DNA from: Zingiber officinale
Taxonomy: Eukaryota > Streptophyta > Magnoliopsida > Zingiberales > Zingiberaceae
Length of the DNA: 64,000 nucleotides
Assembly (NCBI RefSeq): GCF_018446385.1
Contig: NC_055990.1
Coordinates: forward strand, 137,714,996 to 137,778,995
Direction: 5' to 3'
Below the pieces are notes generated by a model that was not told where the DNA came from, did no database searches, and saw only the letters and a program-made list of their open reading frames with translations. Each line of letters opens with the position of its first letter. The stretch's first letter is position 1. Shown here in pieces: positions 45,099 through 56,745 of this stretch. A program made the translations under genes and the position numbers.

Positions 45099-46733
45099 TG
45101 TCACGCCCTAGGGGAGTCCCTGTCAGAGGAAATTCCGACAGCATCTCCCTTGTACGGGTGACAATCTGATACTTGACTACATAGCCCTCACGACCTCTCA
45201 ATCCTCGGCCAACACGGCCAGAACATATATAATAATATAAATAAACTTCCACGCAGTTTATAATAAATTAGCCTATGACTGACCACACAACCACGCAAGG
45301 GCGGATCTAGCGGCGGCGGCGGCGGCGGGGGGGGCGCTAGTATTATGGGATCCATCAATGGAGATAGAGGATTCCACCCCCTTGTTCCGTGTAAAAATTG
45401 CCCCTCCATGCTTAAATTCCTGGATCCGCCACTGCAACCATGCAGTTAATAATAATACCTACTCCACTACTCGAGGAAAACACAACCCACAACAGAAAAC
45501 CAACGCGGCAGAAAATAAGGGTAGTAGACCAAAACTCGATATAACATCCACAAGTACAAGATCTACACATCACATGCATGTAGATCACAAAACAAGGACA
45601 CAAAGTCTGAAAGTAGAAAATCAATGGAAATAGAGGATACTGCCCCTTGTTCCATGTAAAAATCGCCCCTCCATGCTTGAATTCCTGGATCTGCCACTAC
45701 AACCACACAGTTTATAATAATACCTACTACACTACTCGAGGAAAACACAACCCACAACGAAAAACTAACATGGCGGAAAATAAGAGTAGTAGACCAAAAC
45801 TCGATATAACATCCACGAGTACAAGATCTACACATCACATGCATGTAGATCACAAAACAAGGAAATAAAGTCTAAAAGTAGAAAACTATATCTACACGAG
45901 GTGGGGGACTAGTGATTGGAACCTCTTGATAGCCTCAACCTGAAATAGAAATAAAGCAACGGGGTGAGTTTAACAACTCAACGGTTATCAAACTGACATG
46001 CATAGTAAGATATATCTATAAGTAATAATCATGGAGTACAATCTCCTAATCAATAACAAGAAATGTAAAACTGAGCAACAAAAGAAGAACTGTACTCACT
46101 TGGCCTCCTATCCTGACATAAGGGTTATCAGACCAAATACCTCATGTCTCCTGTATGCATATCAAACATATGCATCCATAAAAATGGAGCATCCAAAATG
46201 CAACAATCATAAGCAATAGATGCAATCCATGCATATGATGTAAATGTCATGGTCACCCTTGACACCAGTTAGTCATCTCACACATGATGGTGAGACCGAG
46301 TGGGTAGGGCTATGACAATTGTGCACTCTATCATCACTACTCCTAAGTGACCGAGTAGACAAGATGTTGTCGGAGTACACCTATCCTCTTACTCCAAATC
46401 ATAGTGGGGGAGCGCAATGCTCTCATCTCCCTGTGTCATAATCAAGAGGAGGGATCCCTGTCCTGCTACCACGCTACAATCACACTACCCACGAGCGGAC
46501 CAGTGGAGCCCTGACAGAGCAAACTGCACACACCCTGTCTGATATACCACTAACCCATGAGTGGTTGTGTGTACAGATCCATGTATTTGATGATGTGCTC
46601 AACAATAATGGAGTCGACAATCGCTCAGCATACAAAAATGGTACATGACACTAAGTATGTAACTCCTGAAAATATCAACCTCCTCATAATGTGTACCAAA
46701 AGGAAAACTAAGTCCATAATAATGATCTAGGTG
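45099..46733 (+). repeat. Probable Gypsy LTR fragment
   Basis: Begins TGTCACGCCCTAGGG, a start common in plant Gypsy LTRs. It is followed by phrases usual in such LTRs, with GGGTGAGTTTAACAACTCA near 45961. The other end is not found: an Angela-family LTR starts at 46734. Includes a CGG-repeat (about 45310-45328) and a 266-bp tandem duplication. Confidence 0.45.
45355..45886. repeat. 266-bp tandem duplication
   Basis: Unit 1 at 45355-45620 and unit 2 at 45621-45886 run collinear with scattered substitutions, so the duplication is not recent. Short frames on both strands inside are repeated in parallel and not considered genes. Confidence 0.85.
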
Positions 46734-48903
46734 TTGGAGTGTATACTGAAAGCCTAAGCTTTTGTAAACATTTATTTGAAATAAAGAATCACATTTGGTC
46801 AAATTATCTACATTTGTTTGTAGTTGTTCAATTAATTTATATTGTAGATAACATAGTATGTGGTGTCACATGCAGAAGATGATGTTATCAGTACCTTATA
46901 AATTATAAACAGTAGCTCACGACCAAAATGAAAAGGAACAAATCGTTAGAAGATCGTAGTGTAATTAGGTATTAGTTTATCTTGAATATATAATTACACT
47001 AGTACACTCAGAGTGTATTGAGTAGGACCATTTGAGGTCGTTTCTTTTATACTGACTTTATAAAGGAACAAAGACCTCGGTTATTATGGAGGTGTGTGCT
47101 CTTAATCCTAATATAATAACAAACACATATATTTGATATTTATTTCTTTAATTTATCAATAAGTGAGATTTAGTTCGATGAATCAATAAACCCGATAAGT
47201 TGAGAAATGATATCACTTATAGTGTGTGTTGTTGATTATAGAAGGAAACTGTGTCCTAGAGATACTAGGTTGATAATGTCCTCAAGAGGAGCTCGTAAGG
47301 ATTGTCATGTTAAACCCTGCAGGTGGACTTAGTCCGACATGACGATAAGGTTGAGTGGTACTACTCTTGGACTAAGATATTAATTAAATGAGTTGTCAGT
47401 AACTCACTTAATTAGTGAACATTCGATATCTTAAACACATGGAGACTAACACACTCATAATAAGAAGGAGCCCAAAAATGTAATTTGGGATTGGTGCGGT
47501 AATTCAATAATAGTTCTCTAGTGGAATGAATTATTATTGATAAAATTAAGTTGTGTGTTCGGGGCGAACACGGGATGCTTAATTTTATCAGGAGACCAAA
47601 ACCAATTTCTCCTCTCGGTCTCTATCGTAGCCTCTTATTTATAGAGTACTATACCCACCTTCTATACCCACCTAAAGGGGGCCGGCCAAGCTAGCTTGGA
47701 ATCAAGCTAAGGCCGGCCTAAGCATGGTTTAGGGTGGCCGGCCCTAGCTTGAACCCAAGCTAGAGGGGGCCGGCCATAATTAAATTAAAAAAGAATTTTA
47801 ATTTTAATTTTTATTATGTGGAAGATATAATTTATTAAAGAGAATTAAAATTAAAATATCTCTCTTAAAAGGATCTACAAAAGATTAAAGAAAGAGATTA
47901 GATCTCTTTCCTTATTTGTAGATTGGAAAGATATTTTATTTTCTCTTTAAAAATTATTCACATGTTGAAAAATTAAAATTATAGAAATTTCTTTTTATCA
48001 ACCATGAAGGGATTTTTGAAGAGAAATTTTATTTTTAAAATTTCCGTAAACAAATTAGGAAGTTTTAATTTGTTGATTGAAACTTGTCTAATTTGCCTCT
48101 CTATGATGTGGCCGGCCATTAAGAGTTTAATTGGGAAATTTTATTTTATTTTTCTCAATTAAATCATGTCAAGGAAATTAAGGAAATTTTATTGTAATTA
48201 AATTTCATAATTTACCAAGGCTAAGGAATATAAAAGAAGGGGTGGGGGTGCCTTCATTGTGTACAACCTCTATTATTTTTCCTTCCTCTCTTATTCCTTG
48301 GTGTGGCCGGCCAACATCCTCTCCCTCTCTTCCTCTTTGTGGTGGCCGAAACATCCCTCTTGCTTGGAGCTCTTGTGGTGGCCGGATATTACTTGGAGAA
48401 GAAGAAGAACAAGAAGAAGGAGAGAAAGCTTGCATCCCTTGGAGCTTGGTTGGTGTTTTTCTTCTTCCTTGGTGAAGCTCTCTTGTGTTGGCCGAACCTA
48501 GCTAGGAGGAGAAGAAGGTTCATTGGTGGTTTCTCATCTCGGAAGATCGTTGCCCACACAACGTCCGAGGTTAGAAGAGGAATACGGTAGAAGATCTAGA
48601 GGTCTTTCTAAAAGGTATAACTAGTAATTTTTCTTTCCGCATCATACTAGTTATTTTTGGAAATAATACCAAATACAAGAGGTTTACGATTCTAGTATTT
48701 CAAATATATTTTTCGATGTTGTGTTCTTTTGTTTTATTTTTTCCTTGTGATTTGATTGTTCCTTTTGGTTAACCTAAAGTTATTTTAGGAAATTAAATAT
48801 TAGCTTTCCATAATTGGTTTTGTCTAGTCGGTGGTGGTTGCTCCCATATCCAAGAAGGTCATGTGCGTCGCCACGTCAGTACTGGGAACCAATTAAATAT
48901 AGA
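46734..48903 (+). repeat. Truncated Angela-family LTR
   Basis: Starts TGTTGGAGTGTATACTG and matches the 3' LTR at 7048-8918, with about 0.5 kb extra (about 47160-47680). GGCCGGCC palindromes stand at 47680-47780 and 48305 and a TATA box at 48229-48235. The match stops at about 48903, leaving off the last 220 bp or so, where Athila-2 sequence begins. Neither internal sequence nor a second LTR adjoins it. Confidence 0.85.
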
Positions 48904-50090
48904 ATGACCCGTACCATAAGCAAAAGAATGTCTAGCAAGTTCCGGATGTCCGGAAGGATGCAGGTGTCCAGATGAAGAGGGCTTAAGGTGGGGCTCAGTG
49001 TCTCCGAATAAAGAAGGGACATTCTCAGGATCTACATTAGTGATCACCCAATTAGAGGGTTGCGAACAGAAGTCCGTTCGGGATAAGGAAGGGGTAGTGG
49101 GAAACCATTCCTTCTAGGAAAATAAAAATCATTCTCACCCCGGCAAATCATTTTCATAGCAAGACATGCATCAATATCGATCATGTTATTGCCATGAATA
49201 ATCTCTAGCTCATCAATATCACAACCCAAATTTATAGCTACTTATGTAATCAAACCACCAAAAATAATCAATCCTGAGGATGCCTTCCCAGCTCTCACCA
49301 AGGTTTGCAAAAAATGGAAGCTAGAATCAAAATCAACCTTATGTAACATAGCCCACAAAGCATAAAGTTCCACTTTCCTAACAACTCCAAATCTTTCCCC
49401 TCTACCAAAAATAGTTTTACTCATAACTCGATGTAAGTACCTAAAGATGGGGTTTTGCATATGGGAAGCTTTAGCTCTAGAGGGCTCATAAGATTGATCC
49501 AAACCAGTAATTGAATTCCAAAAATGATTCCAATTAAATCTAGAGTCAAACCTGTGAGAGCTACCGGTAGACAATCCAAAACAATTATTGAAGTCACTAA
49601 ACACCCACTGAAATTCTTGATTCATTAATCTAAAAGTTATTTTACCAATGTAATCATCTTCATTAGCAAAGTGAACATCTAATGAACTCAAAAACTCAAG
49701 TATAATACCAGGATATGTAGGTAAATGTGTGTACATGATATCATTCCAATCAAGGGAACCAATCACCAATCAACATCATCTCTAATCCCTAAAATATTTA
49801 AAATAGTTGGATCCATGTACCGTGTGCACAGAATCTTTCTATTGACAAAAATATCAAATCTAGACTTTTGATCTTCATTTCTAAAATATTAAATTCATTG
49901 TCAATACCTTCATCGCGTGAAATCCTCTTTCCTTTGCCCTTTGTGGCCTTTCCATTCCCTTTTCCTTTGTTGGCTCCCTTCCTTCGCTTGATATACCGCT
50001 TCCCTTACAAAGTTTCTTCAAAAGATTAGACATATTGTCAAGTTCAAATAGGGAAAGGTTTTGTTTTGTTGGAAAAGCATGATCTTGCAA
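48904..50090 (-). pseudogene. ATHILA ORF-1-like protein gene, decayed
   Basis: The main piece (49242-49769) gives T-Y-P-G-I-I-L-E-F-L-S-S-L, then I-T-F-R-L-M-N-Q-E-F and N-P-I-F-R-Y-L-H-R-V. These phrases mark the ATHILA ORF-1 / plant-transposon protein family, whose function is unknown. One in-frame stop separates the C-terminal piece at 49044-49229. The N-terminal basic piece (49881-50090) is in the same phase, but the linker between needs a frameshift. The gene stands downstream of protease, where env-like ORFs occur in Athila. Confidence 0.65.
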
Positions 50091-50272
50091 AAATAGATCT
50101 TGAAAAGTGAAAAGAAGTTATAGATCTTGAAAATAGGAGACGAAAATTATTGTTAAGATCTAGATCTTGATGAAGGTTATGGATAAAAATGAGTTTGAGA
50201 TCTAGATCTGCGAAGTTGAGAAGAAGGGTTGAAGATGAGAAGAGTTTGGGAGAAAGAAGCAGCTAGGGATGT

Positions 50273-50680
50273 GGCAGACACAGCCTAGGCACGGTCGTGT
50301 CTTATAGACACGACCAAGGTCGAACTGCTCCGCACGGCCACGTAGATCTACACGACCCAAGGTTTCTCCTTCTTGGGTATGTCCACATGGCCATGTCAAT
50401 TAACACGGGCTTTGTATTCTCCTTCCCAGCTTGATTTACACGGCCGTGTGCGGTAACGGTCGTATCCTGCTTCTTCTCGGGAATTTCTACACGGGCGTGT
50501 CAATTTACACGGGTTGTGTAGCCTTCCTCTCGGGTATACTCACACGGCCAGTGTGTGGTACACGACCGAGTACATCTCTTCCTCGGGTAAGTTCACACGG
50601 CCAGTGTGTGGTACACGGCCGAATACTCCTCCTCCTCTGTAAACTTAACACGGTCGTGTTTGGTACATGGCTGAGCTCTG
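50273..50680 (-). repeat. CACGGCCGTG-type motifs in the Athila-2 interior
   Basis: Repeated ACACGGCC, GGCCGTGT and variants over 400 bp between ORF-1 and the protease region. They resemble the LTR arrays at 21715-22385 and 57775-58175 but lie outside any recognised LTR. Confidence 0.7.
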
Positions 50681-50860
50681 TTTATCTTGACATTGATGAT
50701 TTGCCTCCTTTCCGACTTCTCCAACGCTTCCATGCCCATGAAGAAATCATGGCCAGCTCATGGAAGCGAAACTCAACTTGAAAACAAAAATTAACAACAA
50801 ACTTAAAATCATTAATTAACGAAAAAGACAATTACAAGTTAAATCTAATCTAAAAGAACA

Positions 50861-50908
50861 CTTGGGTTGCCTCCCAAGAAGTGCTTGTTTAAGGTCATTA
50901 GCTCGACT
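50861..50908 (-). other. Conserved Athila hairpin block
   Basis: Starts with CTTGGG-ttgcct-CCCAAG, then continues about 30 bp nearly identical to 23842-23890 in Athila-1. In both elements it directly follows the 3' end of the coding part. Confidence 0.7.
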
Positions 50909-50915
50909 GGTCTCC

Positions 50916-52016
50916 TTAATTTTCTTCTCGTTTTCTTGCCCTCGGAGGGTAGATATACTTTTCATTTTTGATGGGAGGCCTTCTCCCCATGCTTGCCAGA
51001 TCGTGTCCTTCATCCGGCGGCCTCCCATGAGGATGGAAATTCCAATCCTCTAATTTGTAAGTGTCCACCCCCTTGCAGACACTCACTAAAAGAGAAGAGA
51101 CATGGTTTGAAGATTTTGGTAAATCATATTCCAACCTTTCCTTACCAATTACCAATGCAAGTTTATGATTTTTAACATCAATTATAGTTCCAACTGTAGC
51201 AAGAAAGGGTCTTCCTAATATGATCAGAATTTTTGGGTCTTCTTCCATGTCAAGTACCACAAAATCTGTGGTAATAATGATCCCACCAACTTCTACCGAC
51301 ACATCCTCTATAATATCCATAGGGTACCTGTAAGAATGATCAGCTAATTGCAGTACCATGGTAGTAAGTTTAAAGTTTTTGAGACCTAACTTATTACAAA
51401 TTGAATACGGAATGAGGCTAACACTCACCCCTAAATCATAAAAAAAAATCTATAAATTCAACTCCTATAGTGCAAGGTATATAAAAACTTCCTCGATTTT
51501 TGAGCTTCGGGGAAGTGTTCTTCTCGAATAAAGCGCTACATTCCTCAGTAAGTGCTATGGTCTCGATGTCTCCTTTCGTCCTCTTGTTGGACATGATGTC
51601 CTTCAGGAATTTGGCAAACTTTGGCATTTATTGAATGACATCAATTAGAGGAACCTCCACACAAATATCTTTAACTTTATCTAAAAATCTGCTAAATTCT
51701 TTATCCTTTTTCAGCATGACTAAGATTTGAGGAAAAGGGACTACTTGACTTTGTGGGTTAAGTGGAAGAGTCTCTTCAACTTTATTGGTACTCTCCTCTT
51801 CATCTTGAATCTGAATTGGTTCAAGTGTTGGAGGAGAGAGCTCTTCTTTAATTTTCATTCCTTTTAGAGCAGTCACTTGAGGATCACTCAAGGTCCGTCC
51901 GCTCCAAAGTTCTATTCTATTAAAGTGTTCCATGGGGTTTATATCAGGCTTTCCTAGAAACTGTCCTGGCGCTCTTGAAGATGATGAAGCTACCTGGACA
52001 ATTTGGCTATCTTGAA
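50916..52016 (-). pseudogene. Athila-2 gag C-terminus and aspartic protease
   Basis: On the minus strand 51628-51933 is the acidic gag linker and 51436-51627 the part before protease. The piece 50916-51428 holds most of the retropepsin fold (Y-S-I-C-N-K-L-G-L, then I-I-L-G-R-P-F-L-A-T). The active-site phrase D-L-G-V-S lies at about 51420-51436, just outside the open frame, because a T-run near 51439-51446 shifts the frame. The enzyme would cut the polyprotein; here it is disabled. Confidence 0.8.
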
Positions 52017-52438
52017 TTTTCTGTTGGATCGAGACCGCGCTAGAGGGGGGGTGAATAGCGCTCGTGGCTATTTTGTTCGATTATCGGAAACGTAAGAATT
52101 ATCGGAGTAATTAAGCAGCGGAATAAAACAAAACAAGCACACAGAGACAGGAGGATTTTTACTTCGTTCGGAGCCTTGATCGACTCCTACTCGAAGGCCC
52201 GCGATCCTTGATCGCTTCCGGTGGGCAACAACTATAATCTCGATAAGAATTACAAGCTTCTTACAAAGAAAGTATAATAAAGTTATACCGACAACTTAAA
52301 GAAGAAGAAAGCAGAGCTCCGGGTCGTCGGAATGTTGTAGCAGCGCTTCGGAATGATTTTGTTAGCAGCACGTTGAAGAAGGAAAGCCTCAAACTTTATA
52401 CCTTGAAGTGCTGGTCGAAACCCCCTTATAAAGGGTGT

Positions 52439-52645
52439 TCAAGGCGCCTTGAAGAGCCGCCTCAAGCCGCGTCACCCGCGTGGATCAAAACCGACCTGGT
52501 CGAATTTCATCCATTCAAGGCGCCTTATAGCCCTCTCAAGGCGCCTTCAAGGCGCCTTCTGCCCTCAGTGGTGCTTTGCAGCCAGCTCAGCTTTTGCATC
52601 CGAGGCGCCTCAAGCTCCATGGAGGGCGCTGTTCATCCGAGGCTT
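52439..52645 (-). promoter_or_regulatory. AAGGCGCCTT palindrome array before the TATA box
   Basis: Six or more copies of CAAGGCGCCTT or GAGGCGCCTC lie immediately upstream, on the element strand, of the TATA-like CTTTATAAGG at 52423-52433. Confidence 0.6.
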
Positions 52646-52859
52646 TAGGTTGCTCCTTTGCACCTGCAAGATACGTTAGTCCCAAACACTATCCTGCAGC
52701 ACAAAGTTAGCATAATAAACATGATAAATGAAGTATAGACAGTCTCCGGACTGTCCGAGTCTGACTTTGGATTTCCAACCGGAAACCCTAGGTCGACCCG
52801 ACGCCTACTATTCCCTCTACGGGGAACGCGTCCTCACCTACTCCACTCAGGATATTTAC

Positions 52860-53200
52860 CTGTTGCCAGTCGATCCTCCAGATCGACTGGACTTTTGCTC
52901 AGCACTCGATGCTTCTGAACTTTCTGCTGAACATCCGCTTCCCCGGCTAGTCCAGTCTTTCACCTGGTTCGCGATACCAGGACTTTCCACCTAGGGTTAC
53001 CACCCCCTAGGACTTTTGCCTGAAGCCATCGACCTACCAAGATTTTTCGCATAGGGTTACCACCCCCTATGACCTAGGGTTACCACCCTCTAGGGTTTTC
53101 CTCTACCTAGGGTTACCACCCCCTAGGGTTTTCCATTTGCCTAACCGCAGCTAGGACTTATGCTTAAGTTCCACTTAGGACTTTCCTGCAAACTTGTTCA
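52860..53200 (-). repeat. Stem-loop array in U3 of the solo LTR
   Basis: Arms include CCAGTCGATC/GATCGACTGG (52866-52890, ten perfect pairs), CCTGGT/ACCAGG (52963-52981), CCTAGG/CCTAGG around 52990-53011 and CATAGG/CCTATG around 53050-53071. Each of the first three is followed on the plus strand by ACTTT, the complement of the AAAGT frame seen at 34211-34868. Confidence 0.85.
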
Positions 53201-53293
53201 ACATATTAGAAACCAAAACACCTTAACTTTGAACCCTTTGACATAATCAAAACATAGGTTCGATCGTCGGATGCTTCCCTCACCAACATTTTC

Positions 53294-54620
53294 TAGTGCT
53301 TTTCTGAATTATCAATTCTTTGAGTTAACACCTTTAATTCTTGCTTCATTTCGTTTTGACTCAAGATGAGCTCTTCAATCATTTTCTCTAATCTAGAAAT
53401 TTGATTGCTCTGAGAAGGTTGTTGTTGAAAATTTTGTTGCCCAGGCTGGAAACTTGGTCTAGCCCCCATAGATGGCCCTTGTTCTTGATTATTTTTATAA
53501 GAGAAATTTGGATGATTCTTCCACCCAGGATTGTATGTGTTTGAATATGAATTGTTCTGTCTCCGATTGTAACTAACAATGGCATCACACTGCTCAAGTT
53601 GATTAATTTATGCAGAAATAGCTCCTAAAGGATATGAGTCTTGAGCATAATCAGAACTTCCATATGTTTCACAACAACATATTATGGCATTGATCGTGCT
53701 AGTATTTGTTCCCATATTTTCCATCTTCTTTGTAAGAGCATCCAATTTTACAGACATTATATTAATTGCATCCACATCAAATTTTCTTGATGCTTTAGTT
53801 GGGTTTGAAAATGAATAGCCTCCACTTCTTTCTGTGGCTCACTGATGATGGTTTTGTGCTACACTTTCAATAATATCTTCGGCTTCATCCAAACTTTTAT
53901 TCATAAGTGCCCCTCCAGCAGCAAAATCTAATGACACCTTAGTATGATAATTGATACCATTATAGAATGTATGCAACACCAGTCACTTCTCCAATCCATG
54001 ATGTGGGCATTGTCTGAGCATGTTATTGTGTCTATCTCATGCTTCAAATAAGGATTCTGAATCTGACTGTCTGAAGCTTGCAATAAGATTTCTCATATGA
54101 GCAGTCTTGCTTGAAGGATAGAATTTATCAAGGAATTATTGCTCACATTGTTCCCAAGTGGTAATGCTATTTGCTAGTAGTAAATTTAGCCATTGTTTGG
54201 CTCTATCTATTAAAGAAAACCCAAATAATAATAATCTCACGGCTTCAGATGGAACACCATTCATCTTCATAGTTCAGCAGATTTCATAAAAAACTTCTAA
54301 GTGTTGATTAGGATCTTCATGTGGTCCACCCCCAAATTGATTCTATTGGACCATACTGATTATCACAGGCTTGATCTTAAAATTATTAATTTCAACAGAG
54401 GGTCTTGTGATGCTAGAACGAAATCCTTTGGTATAAGGTGCTGCGTAATCTTTAAGCAGTTTGTTTGTCATATTTGAATGTACTTGTTCTTCTAAATGTC
54501 TTTGCGAGGTTTTCCTTTTATGAAAGGTTCTATCAATTTTGGGATCAAAAGGTAGCAAATCACCTACAAAGTTAGATCTTCGCATACATGAACAAGATTA
54601 TAGAATTTGATTCATAAACA
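53294..54620 (-). pseudogene. Athila-2 gag, decayed
   Basis: The N-terminal part is open at 54343-54585. The Retrotrans_gag core follows at about 54060-54330 (R-L-L-L-F-G-F-S-L...W-L-N, then W-E-Q-C-E-Q...F-L-D-K-F-Y), with stops. A Gln/Asn-rich part lies at 53388-53597 and a coiled-coil end stops at the solo LTR. Coding resumes at 52016. Confidence 0.8.
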
Positions 54621-54739
54621 AAAAGAACAAAGAATGCAAAGAAAAATTATAGAACAGAATTACAAAACTAGTTACAAGTTAGATGTGAGAAAAGCAAAGA
54701 AAAGTTTCGTCTAACTCAAATGATAATCTCTAATGTTAT

Positions 54740-54761
54740 AGACGCAGTCCCAGGCAACAGC
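54740..54761 (-). other. Athila-2 primer binding site, split by a solo LTR
   Basis: AGTCCCAGGCAACAGC here and GCGCCAAAAAC after 56735 together form the tRNA-Asp primer site with two mismatches. The solo LTR and its ACAGC target copies sit in the middle of it. Confidence 0.8.
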
Positions 54762-56730
54762 TGTTGGGTTTTTCGGGCCGCGAAAACAGCTTTTTCGCGT
54801 CGCGGAAACCCCGAAACCCCCTAGCCATTGGATCCGTGCGAAGAAAACTTTCGAAAATACGAGTACGAGTTTCAAACTATGATCTACAGTAGATCTACAA
54901 AGGAAAAACATTTTATACCTTCGATGTGTGCCCTTCACGAATCCCGCTCGTCCAAGGTACGCCGGATCTCGTGATTGTCAACGTAGACAATCCTCTAGAA
55001 GTATCCACACGAACAAGATGTGTTCTCTAACACACAAGGATGGAGAAGAGAGCACCACAAGTGTGCTAGCACTCTCTAGGTCTCTCGGGTAGGATTGGAA
55101 GAAGAAGAAAGGAAAAGAAGAGAACACACTCCTCTAAAATCTCTATGTGACTTTCACTAACCTTTCTTCTTGGATTAGATTCACTCTCCTTTCTTCTCCC
55201 TTGCTTGAAACCCACGACCAAGAGAAGAGAAGGAGCAAGAAGAGAGCTTAGGAGGAGGAAGATCACTTGAATGAGAGTTACTCTTGCAAAATGAAACTCT
55301 TTTCATCTAATTAAGTGGTTTGTAACCTCCATGGGATACCAAGAGTCACAACTCTTGGTAACTCCCATGAGGTGGCACTTCACTTAAGTAACCATGATGA
55401 TGTGGAGCATCATCATTGGTCCACTTAATGCCAACTCACCAATGAGGTGGCATAAAGTCAAGTCAAACTTGACTCTTCATCTTCCTCTCAAGTCAAGTCA
55501 AACTTGACTTAATCTCTCTCATGGTTGATCTAATCCAACCATTTAATTCAAGCCAATTTAATATAATGAATCTAATTCATTTAATTAAATTGATTCAATG
55601 AGTCATAATCTAAATTAGACTCATTGAACACATGAATCAACTTGAGTCCAACTCAATTAGCCCAATTAGGATTACTCTTAATCCAATTTGATTCATCAAA
55701 TGAATCTAATCCTCTTGGTTCATCATATGAACCTAATCTCCATCCACTTGTTCTTTGTGTGTGACCCAATAGGTTCTTGTAACGTTGGCAATGCCCCTAA
55801 ACTCATTTAGAAACATAAGTAATGAGCGGTATCTAGCAATACATCATTACTACCCAAGTTACAAGAATGTTGAGATCCAACATCACCTTGTGACTACTAA
55901 TTGTGACTCCTCACAATATATGACAAGTATCCTTCTATCCTAGACATCTAGATTGATCAATGTGAGACATAGACCGTGTCATCCTCTAATCAATCTAAAT
56001 CTTGAACTCCAAGTAGACTCACTCAATCAAATGAGCTCAATATCTCATATTGACTCATTTGGGCATGGCCATGCACTTCGTGGTCTCACTCTATCAAAAA
56101 TACCAATGTCTCTCTCGTCATATAGGAGGGATAGATCCCATCTACATCACTCACATCCCTCCGCATACTTTGTTACATACCCAGTAATCGCCTTTATAGT
56201 CCACCCAGTTACGGGTGATGTTTGACGAAACTAAAGTACATACCTCCTTATGTAGGGAACCATGGTGACTTCAGGTCTAAGGACTAGTAGTCATACTAAT
56301 AGCCACATGAGAAAGTATATGACACTCATATAACGATCCATGATACTTTCTCATGGTGGGTCATTCAGTATACATTCTCCAATGCATACCCATGTGTCAA
56401 CTTGATATCTCTATATCCATGACTTGTGAGATCAAGTCATCGAGTTGACCTACATGCTAGTCTTATTGCATTAACATTGTCCCTGAATGTTAATACTCGA
56501 CTAGGAATGATTAAGAGTAGTGTTCCCTATATCATCTCACTATCGGTTCAACTAACCGATTGATATAGGTGAGAACCTTCTACTCAAGGACATTATTATA
56601 CTTAGTTTATTTGGCACCAATACAAGTAAGTATAATAACCAAAAACTAAATGCCTTTATTTATATAGAATATGATACAACAAGTCCAAAATACAATCATC
56701 AAATGATTGACTCTAGGGTTCTAACTAACA
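54762..56730 (-). mobile_element. Solo LTR, 2.0 kb, family S copy 2
   Basis: Target duplication ACAGC (54757-54761 and 56731-56735). It is the reverse-oriented relative of 375-2184: begins TGTTGGGTTTTTCGGG on the plus strand and ends CTAACTAACA. It is about 160 bp longer than copy 1. A short frame on the strand opposite to the LTR is shared with copy 1 (55953-56225 here, 937-1152 there) but shows no known domain. Confidence 0.92.
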
Positions 56731-56745
56731 ACAGCGCCAAAAACT

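Larger units (their letters stand above)
52022..53288 (-). mobile_element. Solo LTR in Athila-2 gag, minus strand
   Basis: Target duplication TTTTC (52017-52021 and 53289-53293). On the minus strand it reads from TGTTGGTGAGGG to GATCCAACA. Order along the element: stem-loop array (52860-53200), AAGGCGCCTT palindromes (52439-52645), TATA-like sites (52394-52432), and the CACCCCCCCTCTAG tract (about 52038-52051). It is related to the Cop-3 LTR. Confidence 0.92.

Noticed and set aside
45300-45409. Minus-strand frame with a poly-Pro stretch
   Set aside because: Produced by the CGG/G run at about 45310-45336; not conserved in the second duplication unit.
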